Below are positions 11,460 to 24,200 of a DNA stretch of 64,000 nucleotides, one piece after another. How positions within the stretch are numbered: the stretch's first letter is position 1; each line of letters starts with the position of its first letter. Source of the stretch: Acanthococcus lagerstroemiae (taxonomy: Eukaryota; Arthropoda; Insecta; Hemiptera; Eriococcidae); NCBI GenBank assembly GCA_031841125.1, contig CM063113.1, forward strand, positions 26,681,312 through 26,745,311, written 5' to 3'. The position numbers were made by a program, and so were the translations under genes. The notes under the pieces are model-generated. The model was not told the origin of the DNA. It did no database searches and worked only from the letters and a program-made list of their open reading frames with translations.

Positions 11460-12250
11460 TTGATTCGTCGTTTTACTAAAATGCCGCGCGCGCGAATCTG
11501 CGACCGTACGGCGTGCGGGCGCGAAAAGCCTTTGCTCGCGGTGAGGTACCTCGGAGAACGTCGAACGGTTCGAACTCGCGCGCGAAGAGGCGACCAAACT
11601 CGAACGAGTCTTTGTTATTAGTTCGAGAAACGGCCGAGCGCAGCGTGCTGGCGGAAGGTCACCGGTATTACTGGTCGCCGTCGCTCGCCTCCTCCCGCGG
11701 CGCCGCCACTCGGGCCTGTTCCGACACACGGTCTGCACGCCGGTGCGACGCAAAAGAGCGCAGCGTGGGTCGCCTTCGCCGGGAAGGGGGGCCGAGCGAG
11801 GTATAACTGTAAACAAACTCGCGGGATTCGCGAGACCGCGACCGAGCCGCGACCACGATCAGCCGGCCGATGATGGATCGCCAGTGATCTTTGTTCGGAA
11901 ATTGCGACGTAAAATTTCGTATCGACTGTGGATTTTTTAATAGTTTTTTTTTTAGGTCATTCGAGGTTCGCGAGTCGCAATCTCGCGGATCGCGAAATTC
12001 GCTTGCGTCGGTGCCTCGTGCCGGCGTCGTTTCGAGATCACCTACGACGTTGTCGATGATCCGCGAATTGAAATTTGGCGAGGGGCTAAGCGGCGTGTTG
12101 GCGAAGCACGTGACCGTGTGCCCTGCGAAATTTTTGCGCCGAACTTCGTCCTCGTGTCTGTGTTCGAGTTGCACCGATAATGCAATTCGTCTTTCGTATC
12201 TGTAGTACATCACACTGAACTCAAAGGTCATCCTAGCTCGCATTAATTCG
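11460..12250. promoter_or_regulatory. CpG-island-like block, probable promoter of the DNAJC4-like gene
   Basis: Dense CpG (for example GCGCGCGCG at 11487, and many TCGCG and CGGCG words) in an otherwise CpG-poor, AT-rich window. Long open frames on both strands here (for example 11668-12243 minus) are low-complexity Arg/Ser/Ala products of the base composition, not recognisable proteins. The position upstream of the proposed first exon and the composition suggest a promoter and 5' UTR. Confidence 0.5.
12056..12195 (+). CDS. Proposed first coding exon of the DNAJC4-like gene
   Basis: The J-domain exon at 27544 needs an upstream exon that leaves two bases over. In the CpG-rich block, the ATG at 12056 opens a frame (MIRELKFGEG onward) rich in basic, Ser and Cys residues, resembling a mitochondrial leader. 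The frame can leave at 12195 (TC|GTATCT) or 12201 (CT|GTAGTA); both leave two bases and give an open join to YLRTHYDTL. Both donors are weak and the ATG context (TCGATGA) is poor, so this is an inference. Another unseen exon could serve. Confidence 0.4.
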
Positions 12251-15200
12251 TAATAACGTTGAAGATTAGATACAGGGCGGGGTCATTATGCAAGTATTTT
12301 AGATTGTGAAATTCGAGTTCGCAAATATTTTAGTTCGAATTTACAAATATTTTCATCGTAGTCCCTTCCCCCCTTCTCCTCCCATGATGCCGTGAGAGGC
12401 CAATGATCCCCCGGTTTTTCAAGTTAGAATTCAATATGGATATCAATACGAGTACCTTGCAGAATAATTCAAATTTGCAAGAATCTTACCGTAAACCCCT
12501 CGTAGTGCCCTGGGGGCAATGATTCACCCAGTTTTCAGGATTGAGTAAAATGGTGATATGAGTATGTATATAGAGTTATTTTGGGCTGGAGGATTCGAAT
12601 TTGCAAATATTTTCACTGTAGGACCCCTCGTACACGTATTACTTTTTTTTGTAACTCTTTATTTATTATTGAACTCCAGATAAGCCTGGTCAGCTTGCGT
12701 ACGTAGAACCATCTCTCAGACGAAATAGGGAAAAGCCCGAGGGGGACTCAACAAAAATTCAATGAATAGTTTTGAACCTGGATGCAAGTAATTTCAGGAT
12801 CACCAAATCAATGATATCAGAATCACGTACCCTCGCAGGCCGTAGCGTGATCAATTTTTAGAGAATTTCTGCGCCCAAATACAGAGAATAAGAGGAAAGT
12901 TGATTTCATTCCATTTGGGGCCGAACATTCAATAAATTTATCTTCAGGTCATTGTGAATAGAAAGCAAGAATAACTTTCGAAAATAGGAAGTGTTAGGAG
13001 ACTCAGCTCCGTCTGTTGTGCTGTCAAATCTACCTTTGTTGTTAGCCTCATGATCGGCGCCTTGCTTCTCTTCTGTCTATCTAATTGGTAACATATCTAG
13101 CCCTCTATCTCTCTAAATATCTTTGTTTGTTTTGTCAATCTATCTGATGGCCAATTTATCATTCTGTTGGTCAATCTGTCTGCCTGTCTATTTATCTGTC
13201 CTTCAGCTTCAGATCTTTGAGTTTCTCCAGGAGGAGGAACGGTAACGGAAGTGGGCGGATTTCTAATGAATATTTTAAGATATTTGTTAATTTTTGGATT
13301 TTCTGCTATCACTGAGAAAAAATTGAGAGAAAGAACTGACTGACTGACTGATTGACTCAACACTTCATTCGCCTACGACTACCATACTCCTTGTATTGCA
13401 GCCCGTATTCCCTTGCGAGCGCAGCATCTTGCAGACAAGTCTGCAACCACAGGAAAGCATTTTCATGTCTGCATCGCGGACTGCGCCGACATGAGAATGA
13501 CGTCATCCGCTACGCTCCGCAGAGCACGTTGCGCTCCATATTTTTTGGCGTGCTCATTTTTTGGACGCTACGTTCGCTGGACAATGACATTCTCATGTCG
13601 GCGCAGTCCGCGAAGCAGACATGAAAATGCTCTCCCGTCGTTGTAGACTCGTCTACGAAATAATACGTTAGAGCGTATAGTGCTCGCGGGCTGGTACAAG
13701 GAACGTGATGCTCGCAAGGGAATACAGGCTGATACAAGGAGTGTGGTACTCGTATGCGAGTGAAGTGTTGGGTCCGCCAGTCAGTCAATAGTTCTATTTA
13801 TTTATTTTTTTTTTTTCATAACGCTCTTTTCAACACGTTCCAAATTAACGCTTTTTTCCATTGTGTGCCAAAGAAGAGACATAAAAATGTAAAAATGAAT
13901 TTTCATGGAGATGATAATTCCTTTTCGTTAGTCCTTTTCGTTCCTCTTAAATGTAACGTTTTTCCCGTTTGTGTTATACCCATGGGTGGAATGTGCCAAA
14001 GTAAAGACAAGAAAATGTCAAAATAAATTTCCATGGAAATGATTATTTGGTCCTCCCTAAATGTAACGCGTAAAACGTCACGTGTAAAAGTAACGTTTTT
14101 CCGGTTTGTGTGCTACATTAAGGACATGAAAATGTCAAAATTACGGTGGGGAGTTTGAACGTAAGGACCCTAAACAATGAGGAAAACTTGGTGGAACTGG
14201 AGGAAGCATTTGAGGAGAGCAAAACAGACATTCTGGGCCTTGCTGAGATAAACAGGGAAGGGATGCCATATTGGAAACGAAAAAAGGAAATCTATTCTGT
14301 TACATAGGACACGGGAAGGGAGGGCAAAAAGGAGTGGGGTTTTTAATTGAAAAAAATGGGAAATTTTTTTTAGGAATTTCGAGGCGAATCCGACAGAATA
14401 GCAAGAAGTATGAAGATCAAATTAGGTGTACCCCCACTCCAGCCTCGAGTGAAGAGGAAATTGATAAGTTTTACCAAACTCTTTCGGAAGCACTAAACCC
14501 CAAGAAAAACGAAAAACAAAATGATACTTTGGCTATAGGAGACTTGAACAGTCAAATTGGAAGTAGGATATGGGGAGAAGAACACATAATGGGACCCTAC
14601 GGTTATGAAATCCGAAACAAAAGAGAGGGAAAGATGATTGACTTCTGTCAAATCAACAATTTACAAGTCATTAACTCATTCTATTAAAAAAAAAAAAAAG
14701 CAAGATGTGGACTTGGTTATCTCCGAACAGGGGGAGTACAAAACCGTGATAGACTATATTTTGGCCCCAACATATACTCGAAGGAAAATATTCACAACTA
14801 TTCGATAGATGCAAAATTCAAATACCACTCGGACCGCAGATTACTCAGGTGCGAGGATTGCAGGTAGATAGGGAGCCACTTAAAATAGATTGTGTGGAAG
14901 CGTATCAAGGAGAAATTTGTAGACTGCTGAAGGAGAGTAACATCGAGGAGTTGGCTGGAAACCCGAGCAAAGATAATGTAGATCATATATAATCAGTGGT
15001 ATCTCTAGCGCAATATTTGAAGCTGCAAGACTGGCAGGCCCGAGTCTATCTAATCCAAAGGAGGTGTTAATAAAGCAAACAAATACAACAATTCTGACAA
15101 GGTCAAGGATCTAATTAAAAAAAGGCAATGTTTGAAGGAGAAAAAAAAAAACACTATCGAAAAATGTAAAAATAGAATTGAACTTACTACGCAAATTAGT

Positions 15201-18200
15201 AAGAAAGGAACTCCGCTGGCGAAAGTATGAAAAATACCAAAAAGTGATTGAAGAAACTCTAAACGATACAAAAAATATTTAAAAAATGTGGAAAAACTTA
15301 TCGGGGAAAACTGGGCTACTTTTTGGTCAACCACAAAAGGGAAAAAGTATTTGGTAGGAATGGAATCAATGAGGTAGCCACAGTTTTTTACTTGCAACTT
15401 TACAAGGATAAAAGCAAAAGGCAGTTAGACGAGGGAGAAAATATTATAATCCGAGAGGAAGTTTCACATCTTTGGAGCATGAAGCAGAAGCAGTAGTTCA
15501 AAAACTGAAAAAAGAGAAAGCGTCGGGCGCTGATAAAATCAGTTACGAACGTATAATATTTGGGGGAGAAACCTTGGTAAAATACCTCACTCACCTTTTC
15601 AATATGATCCCAGAAATAGGACGGATACCATCTGAATGGAAAAAATCGGATATAATTTTATTATATAAAAAAGGAGATTAGCACAACATCAAAAATATAG
15701 ACCAATAAGCCTTAGCCCAATTCTCTCAAAATTTTTTTCAAAACTGATTGAAACAAGAATAAACGAAAATCAAACCAATGAACAAGCTGGTTTCCGGAGG
15801 GGGTTCTCGACCATAGATAACCCGTATACTTTAAAACAACTAATGAACAAAGCAGAGGAATACCAACTCGAATTGCTCCTAGCGTTTGTGGATTTTACGA
15901 GAGAGCCTTTGATCCGCTGAAGCATAATAATTATATGATCAAAACCATACGTCATCGAGGCATTCCAGGAAAACTCATTTTCGATAAAAGATATGTACAG
16001 CGGCGTAAAGGCAAGAATAGTTACGGAGCGACCAGAGCGATACTTTGCCGTAGACAGGGGGATGAAGCAGGATAACCTCTTGTCTCTGATTCTGTTCAGC
16101 GTGGCTCTAGAGGAAGTATGAGAAAAATAGAGTGGGAAACGGAGGGACTGCTCATAAATGAACAGAGATTAAGCAACTTGAGATTCGCAGATGATATTGC
16201 TCTCATAGCGAGCTCCGGGGACAAGCTGAAGGATATTTTGGAAGAACTGAGCGAAAGGGGAGAGGAAGCGGGTCTAAAAATTAATACAGAAAAAACTATA
16301 ATTTCGTCGAACAAACGGGGGAATCCTGTAATTATAAATGGAAAAAGAATAGAGCGGGTGGAGGAAATTAAATATTTAGGGGAAACGATAATATTTAACA
16401 AAACGAAAAATTTGGAACTGAACATACAAATAGCCAACTCGTGGAAAAAATTTTGGTCTTCGATAAAAATATTTAAACGGAACGTTTCATTGAAACAAAA
16501 AGAACAAATTTTGAATAGTTGTGTCTTTCCCGCCCTGTCTTGCGGTTGTCAGACCTGGTCGCTCACTAAAACTGAAGAGAAATAATTATCATTCATCAAA
16601 ACAGTTTGGAAAGGGCAATCTTTGGAATAAAGAGGAAAGACAAGATTAATTTATAAAAAATTAAAAAGAAGCTGAAACATGACATTAACTTCATCCATGC
16701 TATAAAGAGAGGCTGAAATGGGACTGGGCTGGACACGTAGCGCGGGTGAACAGGTGGGCAAAAATAACCTCCGAATAGAAAAAACGAATTTCCCTATTGG
16801 AGGATGATTTTGATTACGTGAGATTTGCTACCATCAAGAGTTTTAACTGAGCCCATTTTCAATCCCGATGAATATTTATCTTCCCCGAAGACGTAATTTA
16901 ACTTTAGTTGCAATTTTCCTTCCGTTTTTATGGCCTTTTGTAATAAATTTTGAAAATTTTCACCAATTTTCTACGCATTTCTTATGTACCGCGGCAATGT
17001 GTCACCCCGTGCGTATGTAATTTTGCCGATTCATCTTTAGGTCTTTCTGGGAGGGGGGAGGGAGAGGGAAATTTTGATTCCTCCAGCTAATCTTATTCTC
17101 AAAGCTTCAACCAATCCGGAACAGTGTTTTAGATTTCCTGTATCTCCAATAGATCACGCGCTACAGCTGTTCAAAGTTTGAAAACCTTAAAATTTTCGAG
17201 TTCGTGTGACCTCAATCTCTTGAGCCTTCTCGTGTCATTGCTGGTATCGAGAACAGGGTTGGATTTTTGACATTAAAATCATTCTGTACAGTAAAGAATG
17301 TAAGGAAAGGTTATAAGGATGTAAAGAAAGACTTTTCATCATCGTTAATTTATGAAATTGAAATATTATATTCTGTACAGCGATTCTTTACACAGGTTGT
17401 TTACACTTGTAAATACTGTATCTTTACAACTTTACACTTCACATAGCCAACCCTGATCGAGAAGCTCGATCGTAGTGATGTTCGGGTTTTGTTAAGGAGT
17501 TGGTGCTCGTGCCTCTTCGCGTAGGTTTTGATCACTTGGTCGCTATCAATAATCGAATCATGAGAAATGGGACGCAGGGTAGAAATTCTACTTTGCCAAA
17601 AAAAATGTCGAAACTGAGAAAAATAGCAAAAAATGCCGAAACGACTAAAAATCGTTGTTCTCGAATAAAATTAAGGAATGAAGTACTGTACTACAGCTCG
17701 AATATGACGCTAACGACTATCGAATTATCAAATATAGCCGTTATGTACTATTTCCACATAGCAAAGTAAGTCTCGTCGAGGGGTACAGAGTACCCCCCAC
17801 CCCTTTAATAAAAATGAAAACAAGAGTATTTAGCAAGTTAATAAAAAGGAGCCTTGAAAAAATTACGAGATTCCTGTAACTTTACAAGATTTTGTTTCTT
17901 TCTTTCACTTTTTGAGAGACAATAAAACATTTTTCTTATTTGTCGACTTAAATTTCGAATTTTTGTACCCCCCCCCCCCCCCAAAAAAAAAGGGGGAAAA
18001 AACTTTTGACGCTGTTTTTCTTATTCCTAACAACATTTACACTCGTAATTAGAACTGAAACATGCGAAGAAAGAAAGAGTCGAGCCTATATCTGCTACTT
18101 TGATTTGTAATTCTTTCATTATCGAATACGCAATTGAGATAAAAATTGATTTTTCATACTTTTTTTTAATGCCGAATTTCCGATTTTGGTGCCGAAATAC

Positions 18201-21200
18201 CAAAATTTTTCAATGCTGAAAAGCCGGTCTCTAGCCATGAACCTGTTGAAACAGTGTATTTTGAAGAATCGGAATATAGCGTGAGGTGATTCCGTTTTAT
18301 AGGGGATGAAATTTTGAGCATTTTGAAGAAAGAAAACTGTTCTAGGATAGAAGTTGGATTTTCGAGAAATTTTCGAAGTTCAAGTGTTCTAAAGAATCTA
18401 TTATTGATGATTATCTCATTTTTTGTTATAGTTGTCCTGTTGATAAGTCAACTCGATCTTTGTGGATGTAATTTCTACTCTGATTCCAGATTTGTACTTG
18501 ACATTCATCTTACGGGAATACGTTTTCTTTAATTAGCCTTTCCAGTACATAATATAGAAAACTAAATTTTAGTGAAGAGTGTATTCTGACTTCAATATTA
18601 CTACGAACAAAGGTTAGCTAAGATGAGAAAATAAATACAATAAACTAAATCAGGTAACAAAAGACATCAAACGGCTAAAATTATTTGATAGTTCTGGAAT
18701 TCCAATTTTAATATTTGTTAAGAGGTGTTTCTTTACGAGAGGGGAAAAGTCTTCGGTGCTCAGATCGAAACACTGTTTCTGTTGATCATTTTTACAAATA
18801 ACACTGTTATAGTCTACTGCTAGTTTTACGACCCGCTCTGCGGCATCATTAACGAAACGTAGATTACTGACAATCACTTTCGCTTCTTTATAGTCTTGAT
18901 TAGTCTCCCAGGTACTAGAATCTACTCTAAAAACCTGGTTTTAATTTTCAAGAGGTCAACTAGCGTCTCTTTTTGTTGTGACAGAAGTGAATGTAATCAC
19001 AATTTTTTCTAAATAGCTACACTCACATAAAATGCTCAGATAATTAATAAATATCTAATTTTTACACTATTCCATATGCTGCCCCACACCTACTGTGAAA
19101 ATTTTCGTCAATGGTTGTGAACGGTATATATTGAGCCGTTTTTCCGGAACTCCAATGCCAACATCGTAAGCCTAAGAATTATTTTACTTCCCAGTTGGAG
19201 ATTTCAAGGATTTTTGAATTCATTTCAGAGGTTATTCCCCCTCCCCTAAACCATGAAGACTCCACGGGGGACTAATTTCAAGTTACTCCACCTTCTCTAC
19301 ATTTTTAAGTTCTTTACGTTGGTAGTAGAGTTTCTTAAGTCACTAGTCTCATTTCAGGATTTTTCCTTCCCTCGCCTTAACCCTTGAGGCTCTACAGGGG
19401 CCTGATCGTCAATTACTTCAGTGTCCTTGGTTTCCAAGTTTTTTCCTCGATAGTACATTTCTCTGGGTCGCTGAATCTGTTTCAGAAATCACCCCCCCCC
19501 CCCATCTCCATCCATAAGGCTCCACATGGAGCTAATCTCTAATTATTACAATTTCTCCAAATTTCGAGTTTTTCATGTTACTAGTAGGGTTTTCTTAGTC
19601 CCTGAATGAGTTTCTGAGCTCATTTCTCTCCTCCAGTCGGCTCTTCAAGCTCCAGAGTGGGCTAACCTCGATTACTTCAATTTTAAATATTTCAGGTATA
19701 TTGAATACATAGGTTTTGAGGCCTGACGTAAAAGTGAAACACATGTATCACGTTGCACAATATCGCATAAGTAAATCATACCTATGTAATGCATATTTTG
19801 CTTAGCATATTCTAAAAATTAATCATTAACAGAGGAACAGTATAGGAGTATGCAGTTAAGTTTTGTTTCCTGTAGTCAGTTTGGCTTTGAGACTCTCAAA
19901 TTCCGGAAATTAATGTTAACTCCTATAATAACCTTTCCCCCTTGCGACACGAGTTAACCTTTTCTGATTTTGCTCGAACTTTACAGAAAATGTCTGTATC
20001 AACTCCTGGAACCTAACTAGGGGGTGGCCAAATAAGCATTTCCCTAGTGTCGACTAATTTCTGTTAGCTACTGGAAGAGAAAGGGAAATATATGAAGGCC
20101 TCGAGACCTCATGTAGAATGTAGCATCCTAAATCAATGGCTGAGCATGAAAATACCTTGTTTGAATTCGATGTGATACACCTTTAACCCTGCAAATATTG
20201 ATCCTAGTTCTGCTAAATCAAATAAATGGTACTGGCTGAATTCAAAGACACAAGTAATGTACGAGTATAATATAGAATTACTATAGCACTGTATGAGTCT
20301 GAATAGAAAGTGTTTCAAGGAGTGCATCCTCGAAGATGGATTCAGGGAACTAAAATACCACATATCTTCGAATTGGTTTTGCCAATGCTTACCCCACCAG
20401 CCACCAAGCCTGAAATGTTGGAAGGAAAAGGAGAAGAACCCAAGAAATGAATTCAGCAACTCACAAAACCCTGTTTTCAATATACCTAAACAATATGAAA
20501 ATAGGAGCAATCGCAGATTAGCCCCTTGTGAATCTTGAAGGGTTGAGATGAGAAAGGGAGAAAGAACATCTGAAATGGATTCAGCGACATAAAAAACTCT
20601 GCTACCAATGTGAAGAACTCGGAAATCGAGGGAAATCGGAGTTACTAGAAGTTAGCCCCGTGGAGCCTGAATAGTTTAGGGGAGCTGGAATAACCCCCGA
20701 AATGAATTCAGCGATCCTTAAAACCTCAATTTAGGGAAGAAAATTATTTCCAGGCTCATATGGGAATGCTCGCTTGTCACTGAAGCTGAAATTCCAAAAA
20801 TTAAAGTTAATTCCCCCTAAGAACTTCTTTTCTTTCTTGCAGCACGAGCTAACCTTTTCTGATTTTGCTCAAACTTCGGTTTTTTTATTTTATTATATAT
20901 TTTTTAAATAAATATTTGAAACCGATCTGAGAGGCGGTCCATTGAAAAATCGAAAATAAGGACCACCTTAGAGCACGGATATTTTGTGCTAAGAAAATTA
21001 GTATTTTCAAGCATTTTCACTATTTGACCCCTTCCCCAGTGCTGCGGGGGGCCGATGATACACCTAATTTTCAAAACAAAGTTCAAATTTGGTGTAGGTA
21101 TCAATATGTACGTATTCTAGGCTAGATAATTCGAATTTGCGAAGATTCTCTTCGCAGGATCCCATTTAGTACCCCGGGGAGCCAACGAACTGCTAGATTT

Positions 21201-24200
21201 TCAACATTGAGTGCATATTCGATGTCGGCATGATCATTACGGGTATGCAGAGCTGGAGAATTAGAAATGGCACACGTCTTTACAGAAGGACCGCATCACA
21301 GGTGCCTTGAACTTCGAGCAAACTTGAACAAACTTCTAATTTATAATTCTATATGCATAAATGAGAATATTAATATTTAATAATGTCGAATACTTCTCGT
21401 CACGTGCAATGCAGACTAACCTGAGAATTCTGGTTGGAACCACCTATAAAAACTTAACAAAGGATTACTGAAAAACACTAGTTATGTTTACTTATAATCA
21501 GGGCTGTATACAAGGAAGGGGGTTAGGGATCTGCCCTCCCCCACCCCATTGGGTACGGCCGTGCGCTTAAAAATTCAGGAAAATGCGGATTTCAGAAACA
21601 TTAGAAACCCCATATGTTAGGTCACCCCCCTCGCCATATTCCTGGATACGGCACTGCTTGTAATTATTGCTCTGTTGGCGTATTTTAGACCAGGCCAATT
21701 CTCCGGAATGCGTCTATTCACATAATGATCCTCCAGCTCGTCTTTTTCCACACCTGGTCTTGTCTTGTATCCATATTTTTTCGCAGAATTACTTTCATTT
21801 CTTTCAGGATTTTAAAAATTCACTAGGAGAAAGAGCTAAACTGACCTCATGGGAGAGGAGGCTTATAACATCCTGTTTCCCTCATTGTGGGTTCGTCCTC
21901 TGAGTCTTGAGGAAATTTCGCTTATTGTTCATTCATGCGGAATTTAAGGCCAACAGTACAAACTGAAAAAATGTAAGACGTATCATCTGTATATGATCAC
22001 CAACAAACGATACCTACATCTGTTGTGGAACAGAGTAAAGCTGTGGTACTACCGCTTCTTTTCCTCTCTAAAAATTTTGGCGATGAAAAAATCTTGAGTA
22101 CGCTCCCTTCCCCAACGAAAAATATCTAAATTCAGCAAGTTGATAAAGAAGCCCTTTGCAGCGGTGGCAGCCTAGATTTTTTTGAGGTGTAGCAAAACTC
22201 CATTTTGACGAGAATAAAAAATTGATGATTTTTCGGGGTGTAGCAAAAATTTTAAGGTAATTTCAGGGGCTCCTATCACCAAAATCACCCCCTCCCTCCA
22301 AAAAAAAAGAAGAAAAGTTGTTCTTATTTTCTTATTTTATTTCAACAGCAAACGAACAAACACGCGAAAATAAATGTTACAAAACCAGAGACGAAACTTG
22401 ACTTTCAGTTTGGGGGGGGGGGGAGGAAAATTTGCCGACAAATATTTTTTGAAAACTAAAAATTCACCGACAATTTTTTTTTAAATTGGAAATTTGCTGA
22501 TTTTTTAATCAAAATATTTTTAAGTGAAAAAACAAAACAAACAAACGCTCTTAGAAAATGAAAAATTCAAATGAACAGTTTCAAAATTTGCCGACTGCCA
22601 AATTATTGAGGGTGTCCCCCCCCCCATAGTTTCATCTTTGCACATGCAGATTGGAACCTTATCCTCCAAGCACTCACATTTGCGCACATGAGTACATCCT
22701 AGGGGGAGGGTAAGTTGGAAGGATGTTAGGAATACTTATGAGGAATACACAACTTCCTTTACACATTAAGGTGGTCGTTATTTACTCTTGGTGATATTTT
22801 TTTCTAAATTTTCTCTAATTCGTTTCTAAATTGGTTCCAATAAAATTAAAATTAAAATTAGAAACCCTACCAAGTTTCAGGTCGATCAGATTGGAGGAAT
22901 CTCGGCCACGAGCTCCTTTTCGTTTTTATGGGGAAAACATATGGAGTTTTGACTTTTGTTCCAGATTAAATTTCCCTCTTATATTCACCAGGACCAAAGC
23001 CCTTAAATTAAACAATAGAACATTCGCTATTGGATTCAACTTGTGACATTGGAAAAGAAGTCTTTTGCTTTCAACTTTTAGATTTTAATAAAATGTTCAA
23101 GTTTCTCAAATTTCAGGCTCTAGGTCAAAGAGAGAATCTAGTAAAAACAGAATAGTCATTGAAATTCAATATTTAATGTTTGCTACCGACTTTCAGATCT
23201 TCGAAATGTCTTCCAGATTTCAGCCTTGTTTCAACCTTTCAAATAACGGTCGATACTTAGCTTGAAACCTTCGGCTTTTGACTGACTAGTCTTCGACAGG
23301 AGTCCAGGGTACTCCATTTTCAGAAACGAAATTTGACTGTCAGTTTGAGGAGGCGGAAAAGAAAAATTTGCCGACAAATATTTTTTTAAACTAAGAATTC
23401 GCCGACAAAACTTTTTTTAATTTAAAAATTTGCCGATTTTTAATCGAAATATTTTTTAATCGAAAAGGAAATGAACAAATATTCATAAAAAATAAAAAAT
23501 TCAAAGGAACAGCTTCAAACTTTGCCGACTGCAAAATTATTTGGGGGGGGGGTGTTCGAACCCCCACTCCCCCTATAGTTTCGCCCCTGTACAAAACGAA
23601 CAAAATAGGCGAACATTTAACTGACACATGCACTTGTGACAACCTTTCAACGCAAAAATTCTCTACTTATTTTACAACAACTGCAAAACCTGTCTGTACT
23701 CTGTACTCTTAGATGAAGATGACTTTGGATTAAAAAGTTTTAAAAAAAGGGAGATTTTTCGGAGTGTAGCAAACATTTCTGAGGTGTAGCAAACGTTTTT
23801 TCCGAGGTGTAGCAAGCTATTTTGGGGTGTAGCATCTTGCTACACACGCTATACAAAGGCTATACCACCGCTGGCCCTTTGAAAGTTTGACGAAAGACTT
23901 TTTTCTATTTTTCAATTGAAATTAATAAGATTACAGAGGTTAGAACTTTTTATTTTTCTGTTTTGCTTGTCGACTTAAAATTTTGCACCCCCCCCCCCTC
24001 CTCCCCTCAAGAGAACGAATATTTCCAAAATGAAGTATAGATTTAGTTTTGGTTCCCAAAGTTCTTTTTTTCAGTTGAAATTACAGTTATCAACCATTTT
24101 GTATGGGTGCAGATTATTTTTTCATCGCTGCAGCCAAGCTACGGTAACTATACAATTCTCACAATTTTAAAATTATGTACATGCAAAATACAATAAGCCT

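Noticed and set aside
11668..12243. 191-aa minus-strand frame as a gene
   Set aside because: Arg/Ser-rich low-complexity translation of a CpG-rich block; no domain, no start context, and it overlaps a better-supported promoter and exon on the other strand.
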